Origin: QNYZ01 sp964577615
GTDB taxonomy: Bacteria > Desulfobacterota > Desulfobacteria > Desulfobacterales > QNYZ01
Assembly (NCBI GenBank): GCA_964577615.1
Contig: CAZNZW010000008.1
Coordinates: forward strand, 1-64,000
Reading direction: 5' to 3'
Length of the DNA stretch: 64,000 nt
This document shows, piece after piece, positions 32,606 to 42,643 of the stretch. The stretch's first letter is position 1; each line of letters begins with the position of its first letter. The translations under genes were made by a program, and so were the position numbers. The notes under the pieces were generated by a model. It saw only the letters and a program-made list of their open reading frames with translations, was not told the DNA's origin and made no database searches.

Positions 32606-35600
32606 ATGACTTTCAACGAACCGATTGCCGTGGTGGGAATGGGCGGGGTATTCCCCGGCGCACAAACGCTTTCCACCTTCTGGCAGAATATTCTCAATCG
32701 CGTCGAAACCGCCGACGATGTACCGGCTGCCCGGTGGGGAATACCGCCCCGGGCCATGCTGGCCGAGCAGTTTGCACCGGATAAGGCATACGGCCGGCGC
32801 GCCTGTTTAATTCAAAATTTCCAGTTCGACCCATCCGGCCTGAACATCTCATCAACGGCTGCCCGCGATCTGGACCCGCTTTATCACCTGGCCCTGCATG
32901 CCGGCCGGGAGGCCCTGGCCGGAAGTATTTCGCCGGGCCTTAACCGGGACCGGACCGGCGTGATTTTAGCGGCCATCGCATTGCCCACCGACGGGGCATC
33001 GGATGCAGCCCGAAGGATCGTCGGGCAGTCTCTGGCCGATTCCGTTATGGCGGTCATGGGGGACACGCCATCCCGTCAGAATCGTCCGTTACCGGACCGC
33101 ACGTTCCTGTCCGGGCAGGTCACATCGCTTCCGGCTGCGCTGATCGCCAGGGCGCTCGATCTGGGGGGCGGCACCCTGACCCTGGACGCCGCCTGCGCCT
33201 CGTCGCTTTACGCCATTAAACTGGCCTGCGACGAACTGGCCGCCCGCCGTGCCGATGCCATGCTGGCCGGGGGCGTCTCCCGGCCCGACTGCCTCTATAC
33301 CCAGGTGGGGTTTACCCAGCTGCGCGCGCTGTCACCGTCGGGCCGATGCGCGCCCTTTGACCGGACCGCCGACGGCCTGGTGGTGGGCGAAGGCGCCGGC
33401 ATCGTCATGCTGAAACGACTCGCCGATGCAGTATCGGCCGGCGATGTGATTCACGGCGTTATCCGGGGCATCGGGTGGTCCAACGATCTTCGCGGCAACC
33501 TGCTGGCCCCGAGCAGCGAAGGCCAGATCCGGGCCATGCAGCAGGCCTACCGCTCTTCCGGCTGGTCTCCCCACGATGTGGACCTGATCGAATGCCACGG
33601 CGCGGGGACGCCCCTGGGCGATGCCACGGAGCTGGCCAGCCTGCAGACCCTGTGGGGTCACCCGGAAACATCCCGGAGAACCTGCGCCATTGGATCCGTC
33701 AAATCGATGATCGGTCATTTGCTGACCGGTGCCGCGGCCGCCGGGCTGATTAAAACCTTGCTGGCCATCAAGAATCACACCCTGCCGCCATCGATCAACT
33801 TTGACCAGCCGCCTGCGGACAGCCCGCTGATTGACGGGCCGTTCAGGGTGCAGACCAACGCCGCGGCCTGGTCCCAACGGGATTCGAACACCCCGCGCCG
33901 GGCAGCGGTGAACGCCTTTGGATTTGGGGGAATCAATGCCCATCTGCTGGTTGAGGAGTATGTTGACGCGGCGGCCGGTGGGCCGGTGGGCCAGCCGGCC
34001 AGCCGGCCAGTCAGCCAGTCGGCCAGTGGGGCAATCGTGCAGCCGGCCGGGCAGCCGGTGGCCATCGTCGGGATGGCGGCGGCTTTTGGGCGGCTGACGT
34101 CTCTCGAATCATTCGAAAACGCCGTTTTTAACGGAGAATCCGCCATCGGGCGCCGTCCCGATGCCCGGTGGAAGGGTTGTGACGCATATGCTCCCGGATT
34201 GCCGGGTACCGCCGGGATGTCCGGGGCCTTCATGGATCAGATCCAGATCCAGCCCGGCGAATTTCGCATTCCCCCGACCGAAATCGTCGATATTCTCCCC
34301 CAGCACCTGCTCATGCTCCAAACCGCCTGCCGGGCGGCCCGGGACGCCGGCCTGGCGACAGAAGCCAGACCCCGCGCCGGGACGATCATCGGGATCGAGT
34401 TTGATTATGAAGCCACGAATTTTCACCTGCGCTGGGATCTGTTCAACGCGGTTCAGCGCTGGAATGATGAAAAAAACCTGGGGCTCAGCCGCCGCGATAT
34501 GGACCAGTGGCGGCAGCAGCTCCAGAAGATTACCGGCCCGCCCCTGACCCACGAACGCACCCTGGGCGCCCTGGGCAGCATGGTCGCCAGCCGGGTGGCC
34601 CGTGAACTGCGGCTGGGCGGCCCGAGTTTTGTCATATCCGACGGACCGGCCTCTGGACTGCGGGCCCTGGAAATCGGTGTCCGATCCCTCCAGCGGGGGG
34701 AAACCGACGCCATGCTCATCGGTGCGGTGGATCTGTTCGGGGATATCCGCAATCTGGCGACGGCATCGGACGGATTACGGTTTTCATCGACCGACACCCT
34801 GCGCCCCTTTCACTCCGATACTGACGGCACCCTGCCCGGCGACGGCGCCGGTGCGGTGGTGATCAAACGGCTGGACGACGCGCTGAAAGCGAACGATCGC
34901 ATCTATGCGGTGATTCAGGGACTTTCGGCCACCACCGGAAACAGATCCGATTCGAATTCAATGACGGCGGCCTATGCGCGGGCCGTCCATCAGGCCACGG
35001 CAGCGGCCGGATGGCGTGTCGACGATGTGGGGTTTCTGGAAGTTCACGGCAGCGGCGATCCTGGAGAAGACCGGTTGGAGAAAGCGGCGCTGACCACCCT
35101 GTTTCCGGCGGCCCCCCGGCCGGCCGGTCCATGCTTTCTTGGCACATCGAAGCCAACGGTCGGCTATGTGGGGGCGGCGGCATCCATGGCGTCTTTAATT
35201 AAAACCGCCTGCTGCCTGTTCCGGCGGCAATTGCCCCCCTGGACGGCACCGGCGGAAATCGATCCCGACATCCGGTCAAACGGATCGTTTCAGCTGACCG
35301 GTCACACGATTTCCTGGCCTTCCCCAGCGGCTGGCACTCAGTACCGGGCAGGAATCGTTGCCCTGACCCCTTCGGGTGGCTGTGCCTGCATCGCCCTGGA
35401 AAACGGGCCTGAGTCAGGCCCCACTTGTGCGGCACCCGCGCCGCACCCGCTGGAAACCACGACCGCCGCCACGCCGATCACCCTGACCATCGGGGGATTG
35501 CCCGAATCGCCGCCGCTGCCACCGGAACGACTGCGGAAAACCGTTCGCCCGGTTGAAAAAACGGCCCCATCCACATCCGGCATCCCCGCAGACATACCCG

Positions 35601-38242
35601 AGGTGGAAATGATCCGCCAGGTGGCTGAAAATACCGCGGCAACGGAAAAAGCCCACAGCCGCTTCCTCGCATTTTCCGCGGACCTGACCCGGATCTATGG
35701 TGACACCCTGGCCTTTCAGCGGGAATTCCTGGAACAGCATCCAGCGGCAGCCAACCTGTTTAAGTCACCGTCTGAAGACCGGTCCCGCCCCGGCCGCCCA
35801 CCGCAAGCCGGCCGCCCCGAACACGATGCCCCTGTTTTCCCCCGTCCGATGTGCATGGAATTTGCCATCGGATCCGTGGCAAAGGTGCTGGGCCCGGCCT
35901 TTTCCGATGTGGATACCTATCCGGCCCGGGTGAGGCTGCCCGACGAGCCGTTGATGCTCGTTGACCGGATCATCGCCATCGAGGGCCGGAAAGGCGTCCT
36001 CGGACCGGGCCGCATCATCACCGAACACGACGTCCACCCGGATATCTGGTATCTCGACGGCGGCCGGACGCCGGTGTGCATTTCGGTGGAGGCCGGCCAG
36101 GCCGACCTGTTTCTGTGCGCCTATCTCGGAATTGATTTTAAGGTAAAGGGAAAACGGACCTACCGTCTGCTCGATGCCACGGTGACCTTTCACAGTGCGC
36201 TTCCCCGCCCCGGCGATACCATCCGCTACGATATCCACATCGACAAATTTGTTCGCCAGGGCGAGACCTGGCTCTTCTTTTTCCGGTTTGAGGGCGCCAT
36301 CAACGGCCGGCCGTTGATTACCATGGTCGATGGCTGTGCCGGGTTCTTCACCCACGAGGAGGTCACCCGGTCCGGCGGGATTATCACCACGGATGACACG
36401 CCGCCCGACGCCCCCAAGGGCCGGGGAAAATGGGCCCCCTGGGTGCCGGTCAAAACCGAACGCTATTCCGATGCCCAGCTCGATGCCCTGCGGCAGGGCG
36501 ACATGGCCGCCTGCTTTGGCAATGATTTTCGCGGCATGACCGTCCCCGGCGCCCTGCGGCTGCCCGGCGGGCGGATGCGGCTCATCGACCGGGTGCTCCT
36601 TGTCGATCCGGCCGGCGGAAAATTCGGCCTCGGATTTATCCGGGCCGAAGCGGATATCCATCCGGACGACTGGTTTCTCACCTGCCATTTCGTGGATGAC
36701 AGGGTCATGCCGGGCACATTGATGTACGAATGCTGCGCCCACACGCTTCGGGTTCTGCTCCAGCGCATGGGCTGGGTCTGCGATCAGCCGGCGGCCGCAT
36801 ACGAGCCGGTCATCGGTGTTCAGAGCAAGCTGAAATGCCGCGGACCGGTGACCCCGGATACCCGAAAAGTCCATTACGAATTAACCATCCGGGAAGTCGG
36901 CTACGAACCGGAGCCCTACGTGATCGGCGATGCCGACATGTTTGCCGATGGCCGTCATATTGTCCGGTTCAACGATATTTCCATGAAGATGACCGGCGTG
37001 ACCCGGCACGACCTGCGTGATTACTGGCATCGCCATACCCACGGCACCCCACCGGATCAACGCGGTCAGAAAAAACCGGCCGCCGTCTTCAGCCATGCGC
37101 AAATCCTCGCCTTTGCCCAAGGAAACCCGTCCGAGGCATTCGGCCGCCGATATCGGCCCTTTGACAGCAACAGGTTCATCGCCCGGCTGCCCAGACCGCC
37201 GTATCTCTTCATCGACCGGATCACCCGGTGCGACCCGCCGCCGTGGATCGTCAAGGCCGATGGCTGGGTGGAGGCCCGATTTGACACTGCGCCGGCCGAC
37301 TGGTATTTCACGGCCGACCGCTCCGGTATCATGCCCTATGCCATCCTGCTGGAAATTGCCCTGCAACCCTGCGGCTGGCTGGCCGCATATATGGGGTCGG
37401 CCCTGCTGAGTGAAGACGATCTCCACTTCCGGAACCTAGGGGGGCAGGGGATTATCCAGGCCGATATCCCGGCCGGCGATCATCCCCTCGCCACCCGGGT
37501 TCGCCTGACACGGATATCCAAGGCGGCGGGGATGATTGTGGAATCGTTCGATTTCGACGTCCGCGCCGGGTCCCAACTGATTTACAAGGGTGATTCCTAT
37601 TTCGGTTTTTTTTCCAAAACCGCCCTGGCCCAGCAGGAAGGGATCCGCGATGCCGAAAAGCGGGTTTTCCGGGCCGACCCGGCCGGTTCGATTTTGTCTG
37701 AGCCCTGCTGTTTTCCCGACGTGCCGCCCCTGCGGCCAGAAGATACCGACCCGGCCGGCACGGGGTCGACATCGGCCCTGCAGATGCCGGCCACGGCCAT
37801 CCGGATGGTCGATCGAATCGATCTCTTCATTCCCGACGGCGGCCCCCGGCGGCTGGGCTACATCCGGGGGCAGAAGCAGGTCAACCCCGACGACTGGTTC
37901 TTCAAGGCGCATTTCCACCAGGACCCGGTCTGGCCGGGATCGCTGGGAATCGAGTCTTTTATCCAGCTGCTCAAATACTATCTGATCGCCACCTGGAAAG
38001 AGAAAGTTGACGGCCACCGGTTTTCCATCACGTTTCCCCGGCGCCACGAGTGGATCTACCGGGGTCAGATTTTACCGACCGACGGGAATGTCACCGTGGA
38101 AGCGATCATCACGCAGGTGACGACCGACCCGTCTGTATCCATCACGGCTGACGGATTTCTCAGCGTCGATGGCCGTTATATCTATGAAATGAAACAATTC
38201 GGTATCTCACTGGTACCGCTCTCATCAAGGTCAATCCCATGA
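32606..38242 (+). CDS. pfaC: PfaC-like polyunsaturated lipid megasynthase (KS-CLF-DH-DH)
   Basis: An 1878-residue iterative synthase subunit. Domain 1 (about 5-445) is a complete KS: Cys197 in DAACASS, His331 in CHGAGTP, His371 in KSMIGH. A low-complexity Gln/Pro/Ser linker follows. Domain 2 (about 465-925) is a KS-like chain-length factor in which the Cys is replaced by Pro681 (SDGPASG) and the last His by Tyr (KPTVGY). About 1080-1878 is a tandem of FabA-type double hotdogs; the catalytic His residues are His1361 (CHFVDDRVMPG) and His1769 (AHFHQDPVWPG), each preceded by a degenerate hotdog. This is the PfaC layout. A TTG 19 codons upstream is an alternative start. It is coupled to oleA by ATGA. 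Confidence 0.88.
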   Translation: MTFNEPIAVVGMGGVFPGAQTLSTFWQNILNRVETADDVPAARWGIPPRAMLAEQFAPDKAYGRRACLIQNFQFDPSGLNISSTAARDLDPLYHLALHAGREALAGSISPGLNRDRTGVILAAIALPTDGASDAARRIVGQSLADSVMAVMGDTPSRQNRPLPDRTFLSGQVTSLPAALIARALDLGGGTLTLDAACASSLYAIKLACDELAARRADAMLAGGVSRPDCLYTQVGFTQLRALSPSGRCAPFDRTADGLVVGEGAGIVMLKRLADAVSAGDVIHGVIRGIGWSNDLRGNLLAPSSEGQIRAMQQAYRSSGWSPHDVDLIECHGAGTPLGDATELASLQTLWGHPETSRRTCAIGSVKSMIGHLLTGAAAAGLIKTLLAIKNHTLPPSINFDQPPADSPLIDGPFRVQTNAAAWSQRDSNTPRRAAVNAFGFGGINAHLLVEEYVDAAAGGPVGQPASRPVSQSASGAIVQPAGQPVAIVGMAAAFGRLTSLESFENAVFNGESAIGRRPDARWKGCDAYAPGLPGTAGMSGAFMDQIQIQPGEFRIPPTEIVDILPQHLLMLQTACRAARDAGLATEARPRAGTIIGIEFDYEATNFHLRWDLFNAVQRWNDEKNLGLSRRDMDQWRQQLQKITGPPLTHERTLGALGSMVASRVARELRLGGPSFVISDGPASGLRALEIGVRSLQRGETDAMLIGAVDLFGDIRNLATASDGLRFSSTDTLRPFHSDTDGTLPGDGAGAVVIKRLDDALKANDRIYAVIQGLSATTGNRSDSNSMTAAYARAVHQATAAAGWRVDDVGFLEVHGSGDPGEDRLEKAALTTLFPAAPRPAGPCFLGTSKPTVGYVGAAASMASLIKTACCLFRRQLPPWTAPAEIDPDIRSNGSFQLTGHTISWPSPAAGTQYRAGIVALTPSGGCACIALENGPESGPTCAAPAPHPLETTTAATPITLTIGGLPESPPLPPERLRKTVRPVEKTAPSTSGIPADIPEVEMIRQVAENTAATEKAHSRFLAFSADLTRIYGDTLAFQREFLEQHPAAANLFKSPSEDRSRPGRPPQAGRPEHDAPVFPRPMCMEFAIGSVAKVLGPAFSDVDTYPARVRLPDEPLMLVDRIIAIEGRKGVLGPGRIITEHDVHPDIWYLDGGRTPVCISVEAGQADLFLCAYLGIDFKVKGKRTYRLLDATVTFHSALPRPGDTIRYDIHIDKFVRQGETWLFFFRFEGAINGRPLITMVDGCAGFFTHEEVTRSGGIITTDDTPPDAPKGRGKWAPWVPVKTERYSDAQLDALRQGDMAACFGNDFRGMTVPGALRLPGGRMRLIDRVLLVDPAGGKFGLGFIRAEADIHPDDWFLTCHFVDDRVMPGTLMYECCAHTLRVLLQRMGWVCDQPAAAYEPVIGVQSKLKCRGPVTPDTRKVHYELTIREVGYEPEPYVIGDADMFADGRHIVRFNDISMKMTGVTRHDLRDYWHRHTHGTPPDQRGQKKPAAVFSHAQILAFAQGNPSEAFGRRYRPFDSNRFIARLPRPPYLFIDRITRCDPPPWIVKADGWVEARFDTAPADWYFTADRSGIMPYAILLEIALQPCGWLAAYMGSALLSEDDLHFRNLGGQGIIQADIPAGDHPLATRVRLTRISKAAGMIVESFDFDVRAGSQLIYKGDSYFGFFSKTALAQQEGIRDAEKRVFRADPAGSILSEPCCFPDVPPLRPEDTDPAGTGSTSALQMPATAIRMVDRIDLFIPDGGPRRLGYIRGQKQVNPDDWFFKAHFHQDPVWPGSLGIESFIQLLKYYLIATWKEKVDGHRFSITFPRRHEWIYRGQILPTDGNVTVEAIITQVTTDPSVSITADGFLSVDGRYIYEMKQFGISLVPLSSRSIP

Positions 38243-39279
38243 AATATACGAACGTTTTCATCGATGCCTTCGGGTACGAGCTGCCCCCCAACGTCATCAC
38301 ATCCGACGATCTGGAAAACCGGCTGGCCCCGCTGTATCGAACGCTCCACATCACCCCGGGGCAATTGACGGCCATCACCGGCGTCCGGGAACGCCGCTTC
38401 TGGGACCGCGGCTTCCGCATGCGCACCGGCGCCATCATGGCCGGCCGCAAGGCGCTGGCCGACTCGGCGGCCGCTCCCGCCGATGTCGGCATGCTGATAT
38501 ACGGCGGCGTCTGCCGGGATCATCTGGAACCGGCCACGGCCTGCGCGGTGGCCGAGGGCCTGGGCATCGGCCCCGATGCCGAGATCCTTGACATTTCCAA
38601 CGCCTGTCTCGGGGTTTTAAACGGCATCATCCATGTGGCCAACGCCATCGAACTCGGCCAGATCCAGGCGGGAATGATCGTTTCCTGCGAATCCGCCCGC
38701 CAGATCGTGGAGCAGACCATCGAGCGGATGCTGGACCAGCCGAACATGGAAATATTCAAAAAATCCCTGGCCACCCTCACCGGCGGATCCGGCGCCGTGG
38801 CCGTGGTGCTGACCCACCGCGACCTGGCTGACCGGGGCCACCGTATCCAGGGCGGCATCGCCTTAAACGACACCCGGCACCACCGGCTCTGCATCTGGGG
38901 GCCGGACACGGGCATCCCGGCCACCATGCCCCTGGTGATGGAAACCGATGCCGTGGGCGTCCTCGAAAACGGCGTCAAGCTCGGCACGCGGACCTACCGG
39001 GCATTTCGGGAGACGATCTGGCGCAACGCCGGACCACCCGACAAGATCATCTGCCACCAGGTGGGCGCGGCCCACCAGCGAACCATCCTTCAGGCCCTGG
39101 ATATCCCCGCCGAAAAAGATTTTGTCACCTATCCTTTTCTCGGCAACATCGGCACGGTTTCTCTGCCGATCACGGCGGCCATCGCCCGCGAACGCGGCTT
39201 CCTGACAGCCGGCGACCAGGTGGGATTTTTCGGTATCGGCAGCGGCCTGAACTGTCTGCTGCTGGGGGTTCGATGGTAA
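38239..39279 (+). CDS. oleA: OleA-like 3-oxoacyl-ACP synthase III (head-to-head condensing enzyme)
   Basis: Joins two fatty acyl chains head to head to give a 2-alkyl-3-keto acid. It is a thiolase-fold protein of 346 residues with Cys123 in ISNACLGVLNG, His273 in ICHQVG and Asn303 in LGNIGT. Glu97 (HLEPAT) sits where OleA enzymes have their special catalytic Glu, which separates them from FabH. The order oleA-oleB-oleC and the overlap with the megasynthase gene strengthen the call and suggest the substrate is that enzyme's polyunsaturated chain. Confidence 0.88.
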   Translation: MKYTNVFIDAFGYELPPNVITSDDLENRLAPLYRTLHITPGQLTAITGVRERRFWDRGFRMRTGAIMAGRKALADSAAAPADVGMLIYGGVCRDHLEPATACAVAEGLGIGPDAEILDISNACLGVLNGIIHVANAIELGQIQAGMIVSCESARQIVEQTIERMLDQPNMEIFKKSLATLTGGSGAVAVVLTHRDLADRGHRIQGGIALNDTRHHRLCIWGPDTGIPATMPLVMETDAVGVLENGVKLGTRTYRAFRETIWRNAGPPDKIICHQVGAAHQRTILQALDIPAEKDFVTYPFLGNIGTVSLPITAAIARERGFLTAGDQVGFFGIGSGLNCLLLGVRW

Positions 39280-40178
39280 TCCGCGCTCTGCCTGCCGCTG
39301 TCCGGCAACTGTATCCGTTCCCGTCCCGTTACCTGACGGCCAGCGGCCTTCAGTACCACTACCTGGACGAAGGGCGGGGCACGCCGATCGTCATGGTTCA
39401 TGGCAATCCGACCTGGTCGTTTTTTTTCCGGGATCTGATCCGGGATCTGTCACGCGACCACCGGGTCATCGTCCCGGACCATATTGGCTGCGGCCTGTCA
39501 GATACGCCGCCCCGGTCCCGGTACGGCTACCGGCTGGCCGACCGGGTCGCCGACCTTGACCGCCTGCTGGCCCGACGGGTGCCCGACGAAAAAATCACCC
39601 TGCTCGTACACGACTGGGGCGGCATGATCGGCATGGCCTGGGCCATCGATCATATCCCCCGCATCGCCCGGATCATTGTCCTCAACACCGCCGCTTTTCT
39701 CCCCATGCCAGGCAAACCGCTGCCCTGGCAGCTGCGCCTGATCCGAAACGTGCCGGCCGTTGCCACCGGTGCGGTCCTCGGCCTGAACCTGTTCGCCGCC
39801 GGCGCCATTTTCATGGCCCCCTTTTACCGCCTGCCGCCCGCCGTCCGGGCCGGATACCTGGCCCCGTACAACCGGCCTGCCCACCGGATCGCCACCCTGG
39901 CCTTTGTGCAGGATATTCCGGTGAAGCCGACAGACCCAAGCTACCCTGTTGCCGCCCGGACCGACGCCGCGCTCTGCCGGCTGGCCCACGTACCGATGGG
40001 CATCTTCTGGGGAAAGCACGATTTCGTATTCGACACCGACTATCTGACCGAATGGCGGCGGCGCTTTCCCGATGCCGAGGCCCATCTGTTCAACGATGCC
40101 GGCCATTACCTGCTCGAAGATGCCGGCGACCGGATCATTCCCCGGATACGTTCGTTCTTGCAAAAGCACCCGCTTTGA
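39273..40178 (+). CDS. oleB: OleB-like alpha/beta hydrolase (beta-lactone decarboxylase)
   Basis: OleB enzymes remove CO2 from a beta-lactone to give the cis-olefin. This 301-residue alpha/beta hydrolase belongs to the haloalkane-dehalogenase-like group: HGNPTW at 43-48 (oxyanion hole), nucleophile Asp114 in VHDWGG, acid candidate Asp250 in WGKHD and His278 in DAGHYL. An Asp nucleophile is expected for OleB. It overlaps oleA by seven bases and is followed by oleC about 100 bases on. Confidence 0.85.
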   Translation: MVIRALPAAVRQLYPFPSRYLTASGLQYHYLDEGRGTPIVMVHGNPTWSFFFRDLIRDLSRDHRVIVPDHIGCGLSDTPPRSRYGYRLADRVADLDRLLARRVPDEKITLLVHDWGGMIGMAWAIDHIPRIARIIVLNTAAFLPMPGKPLPWQLRLIRNVPAVATGAVLGLNLFAAGAIFMAPFYRLPPAVRAGYLAPYNRPAHRIATLAFVQDIPVKPTDPSYPVAARTDAALCRLAHVPMGIFWGKHDFVFDTDYLTEWRRRFPDAEAHLFNDAGHYLLEDAGDRIIPRIRSFLQKHPL

Positions 40179-40277
40179 TAGTAAGAAGTTGTATTCATAA
40201 CCGTACCCCTGAAATAAAGACCTGAAAGCAACATCCGGCAACAAGAGTCGATCTTGCCATTTTAGAAAAAGGACCGG

Positions 40278-41978
40278 TTGATTTTTCCCATGACAGACGC
40301 TCCCCAAACCGACCATTCCACCGCCGCCGCAGAAAAAACCGTGAATGTAGCGGTCCACCTGGCGCGGATGGCACGTGATTTTCCGTATCGAAAAGCGGTT
40401 ATCCAGCCCGTCGGGCGCGACCACCAGAACCGGGTGGCCTATTCCCACCTGACCTTCCGGCAGCTGCACCGGGAATCCGACTGTCTGGCCCACGGCCTCG
40501 ATCAGGCCGGCATTTCCGCGGGTGTCCGGACGGTTTTGATGGTCCCGCCCAGCCCGGATTTTTTTGTTCTGATTTTCGCCCTTTTCAAGGTCGGCGCCGT
40601 CCCGGTCATCGTGGATCCGGGCATGGGAATCCAGCGCATGCTCCGCTGCCTGCGGGGAACGGAGCCAACAGCTTTCATCGGTATTTCCAAGGCCCATGTC
40701 CTGCGTTTTTTTTATCCCCGTTTTTTCCGCAGCGTCACGCATTGGGTCACCGTGGGGCGGCGCTGGTTCTGGAGCGGCCGGACCCTGGATCAATTGCTCG
40801 TCAAACCCTGGACACCCTATCCGGCCAACCCCACCCGGCGGGATGAGACCGCCGCCATTCTGTTCACCACGGGAAGCACCGGCCCGGCCAAGGGTGCCGT
40901 CTATACCCACGGCAATTTTGACGCCCAGGTGGCGCTGATCCGTTCCCATTTCAATATTGCCCCCGGTGAAATTGACCTGCCCACCTTCCCTCTGTTTTCG
41001 CTGTTTGATCCGGCCCTGGGAATGACCGCCGTGATCCCCGACATGGACCCGACCCGGCCGGCCCGGGCCCATCCGGTCAAAATCATCGAAGCCATCATTG
41101 ATCATGGCATCACCAACATGTTCGCATCCCCGGCCCTGCTCAAACGTCTGGGAGAATACGGCCGGGACCGGGACATCCGCCTGCCGTCCCTGCGGCGGGT
41201 CATTTCGGCCGGGGCGCCGGTGTCGCCGGATGTCATCGACCTGTTTTCCCGCATGCTGCCGCGCCATGCCGAAGTGCACACCCCGTACGGCGCCACGGAA
41301 GCCATGCCCGTCGCATCCATTGCCAGCCACGAAATCCTGAAAAACACCCGGCAGATGAGCGCCAAGGGTTTCGGCATCTGCGTCGGGCGCCCCATTGACG
41401 GCATTGACGTTAAAATCATTAAAATCACGGACGACCCGATTGACCGGTGGCGGGATGATCTGGTTCTGCCCGCCGGGCGAATCGGAGAAATCACTGCCTG
41501 CGGACCGCCGGTCACGCGCCGGTACTATGCGGATCCCCCGGCCGATGCGCTGGCAAAGATAAAAGACGGCGACGGTTTCCGGCACCGGATGGGGGATCTG
41601 GGATGGATCGACAGTTCCGGGCGAATCTGGTTTTGCGGACGCAAAAACCATCGGGTCATCATCAATGAAAACGATGCGCTCTATTCAATTCCCTGCGAAT
41701 CAATCTACAACAACCACCCGGATGTTTCCCGCAGCGCCCTGGTGGGCGTGGGAGACGCCCCGCACCAAACCCCGGTCATCTGTATCGAGCTGAAAGAAGA
41801 CGTTTCCCCGCAGGCGCATGAGCGAATCCAGGCTGAACTGGTGGCACTTGGCAAAACCAGTCCGCATACAAAGGCGGTAAAAGAGGTGCTTTTCCACGAC
41901 GCTTTTCCCGTGGATATTCGCCATAACGCCAAGATTTTCCGCGAACAGCTCGCCCAATGGGCCGAAGAACAGATGTAG
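40278..41978 (+). CDS. oleC: OleC-like AMP-dependent ligase (beta-lactone synthetase)
   Basis: OleC activates 2-alkyl-3-hydroxy acids with ATP and closes the beta-lactone. This ANL-superfamily protein has the AMP motif FTTGSTGPAKGAVYTHGNF at about residues 196-214, YGATEA for the adenine-binding segment, and GDLGWIDSSGRIWFCGRKNH in the hinge region. A TTG start is used here because AAGGA lies four bases upstream; an ATG four codons later is possible. It completes oleABC. The reductase OleD that should act between OleA and OleC is not seen in the window. Confidence 0.86.
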   Translation: MIFPMTDAPQTDHSTAAAEKTVNVAVHLARMARDFPYRKAVIQPVGRDHQNRVAYSHLTFRQLHRESDCLAHGLDQAGISAGVRTVLMVPPSPDFFVLIFALFKVGAVPVIVDPGMGIQRMLRCLRGTEPTAFIGISKAHVLRFFYPRFFRSVTHWVTVGRRWFWSGRTLDQLLVKPWTPYPANPTRRDETAAILFTTGSTGPAKGAVYTHGNFDAQVALIRSHFNIAPGEIDLPTFPLFSLFDPALGMTAVIPDMDPTRPARAHPVKIIEAIIDHGITNMFASPALLKRLGEYGRDRDIRLPSLRRVISAGAPVSPDVIDLFSRMLPRHAEVHTPYGATEAMPVASIASHEILKNTRQMSAKGFGICVGRPIDGIDVKIIKITDDPIDRWRDDLVLPAGRIGEITACGPPVTRRYYADPPADALAKIKDGDGFRHRMGDLGWIDSSGRIWFCGRKNHRVIINENDALYSIPCESIYNNHPDVSRSALVGVGDAPHQTPVICIELKEDVSPQAHERIQAELVALGKTSPHTKAVKEVLFHDAFPVDIRHNAKIFREQLAQWAEEQM

Positions 41979-42073
41979 ATGGCGCCTCTGTTGAAACCGA
42001 AAAACCGATCCAATGCCATAGAGCGGGGAACAATGCCCCTTTTTAATACCATTGTCCAAAGAAGGAGATCGCC

Positions 42074-42592
42074 ATGGAATTATCCGGAAAAAACTTTATC
42101 GTGCTGGCCGAGGAGATGGTAAACGATCAGGAATTCTGGTACCCCTATTTCCGGCTCCAGGAAGCCGGCGCCAGGGTGACTGTTGTGGGTTCGGGCAGTG
42201 CCGACCATTATACCGGCAAGGCCGGCACCCACATCGAAGTCGATGCCGCCGCCGACCAGATATCGCTGGAAAAATACGATGGCATCGTGATTCCCGGCGG
42301 ATACGCCCCGGATCACCTGCGCCGCTATCCGGCGGTGCTGCATCTGGTAAAACGGCTTTTTGAAACCGGGAAAGTCGTGGCCGCCATCTGCCATGCGGGC
42401 TGGGTGCTTGTTTCCGCGGAGATTCTACGCGATCGCCAGGTGACTTCCTACATCGCCATCAAGGATGATCTGGTCAATGCCGGCGCCCGATGGACAGACG
42501 CTGAAGTGGTCATCGACGGTAATCTGGTAACGAGCCGCACCCCGGCGGATCTGCCCGCCTTCATGCGGGCCATCATCAGCGTCGCCGCCTGA
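42074..42592 (+). CDS. DJ-1/PfpI-family protein
   Basis: A 172-residue DJ-1/PfpI-fold protein. The nucleophile elbow AICHAGW holds the conserved Cys. KYDGIVIPGGYAPD is the usual oxyanion region. These proteins act as deglycases, amidases or stress chaperones; the exact role is open. A GAAGGAGA ribosome-binding site precedes the ATG. It follows oleC by about 95 bases, so it may or may not share its transcript. Confidence 0.88.
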   Translation: MELSGKNFIVLAEEMVNDQEFWYPYFRLQEAGARVTVVGSGSADHYTGKAGTHIEVDAAADQISLEKYDGIVIPGGYAPDHLRRYPAVLHLVKRLFETGKVVAAICHAGWVLVSAEILRDRQVTSYIAIKDDLVNAGARWTDAEVVIDGNLVTSRTPADLPAFMRAIISVAA

Positions 42593-42643
42593 CGGCATGA
42601 CGCCTGCCGGTGACCCGCAAAATTAACGAAAGTCCGTGCCTGC

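Noticed and set aside
35765..36874. Minus-strand open frame of 369 codons
   Set aside because: It lies within the dehydratase part of the megasynthase on the opposite strand and shows no domain.
39498..41651. Long minus-strand open frame of 717 codons
   Set aside because: It lies opposite oleB and oleC, which have clear catalytic motifs. Its translation has no recognisable domain and is rich in Gly, Arg and His, as expected of an antisense frame in GC-rich DNA.
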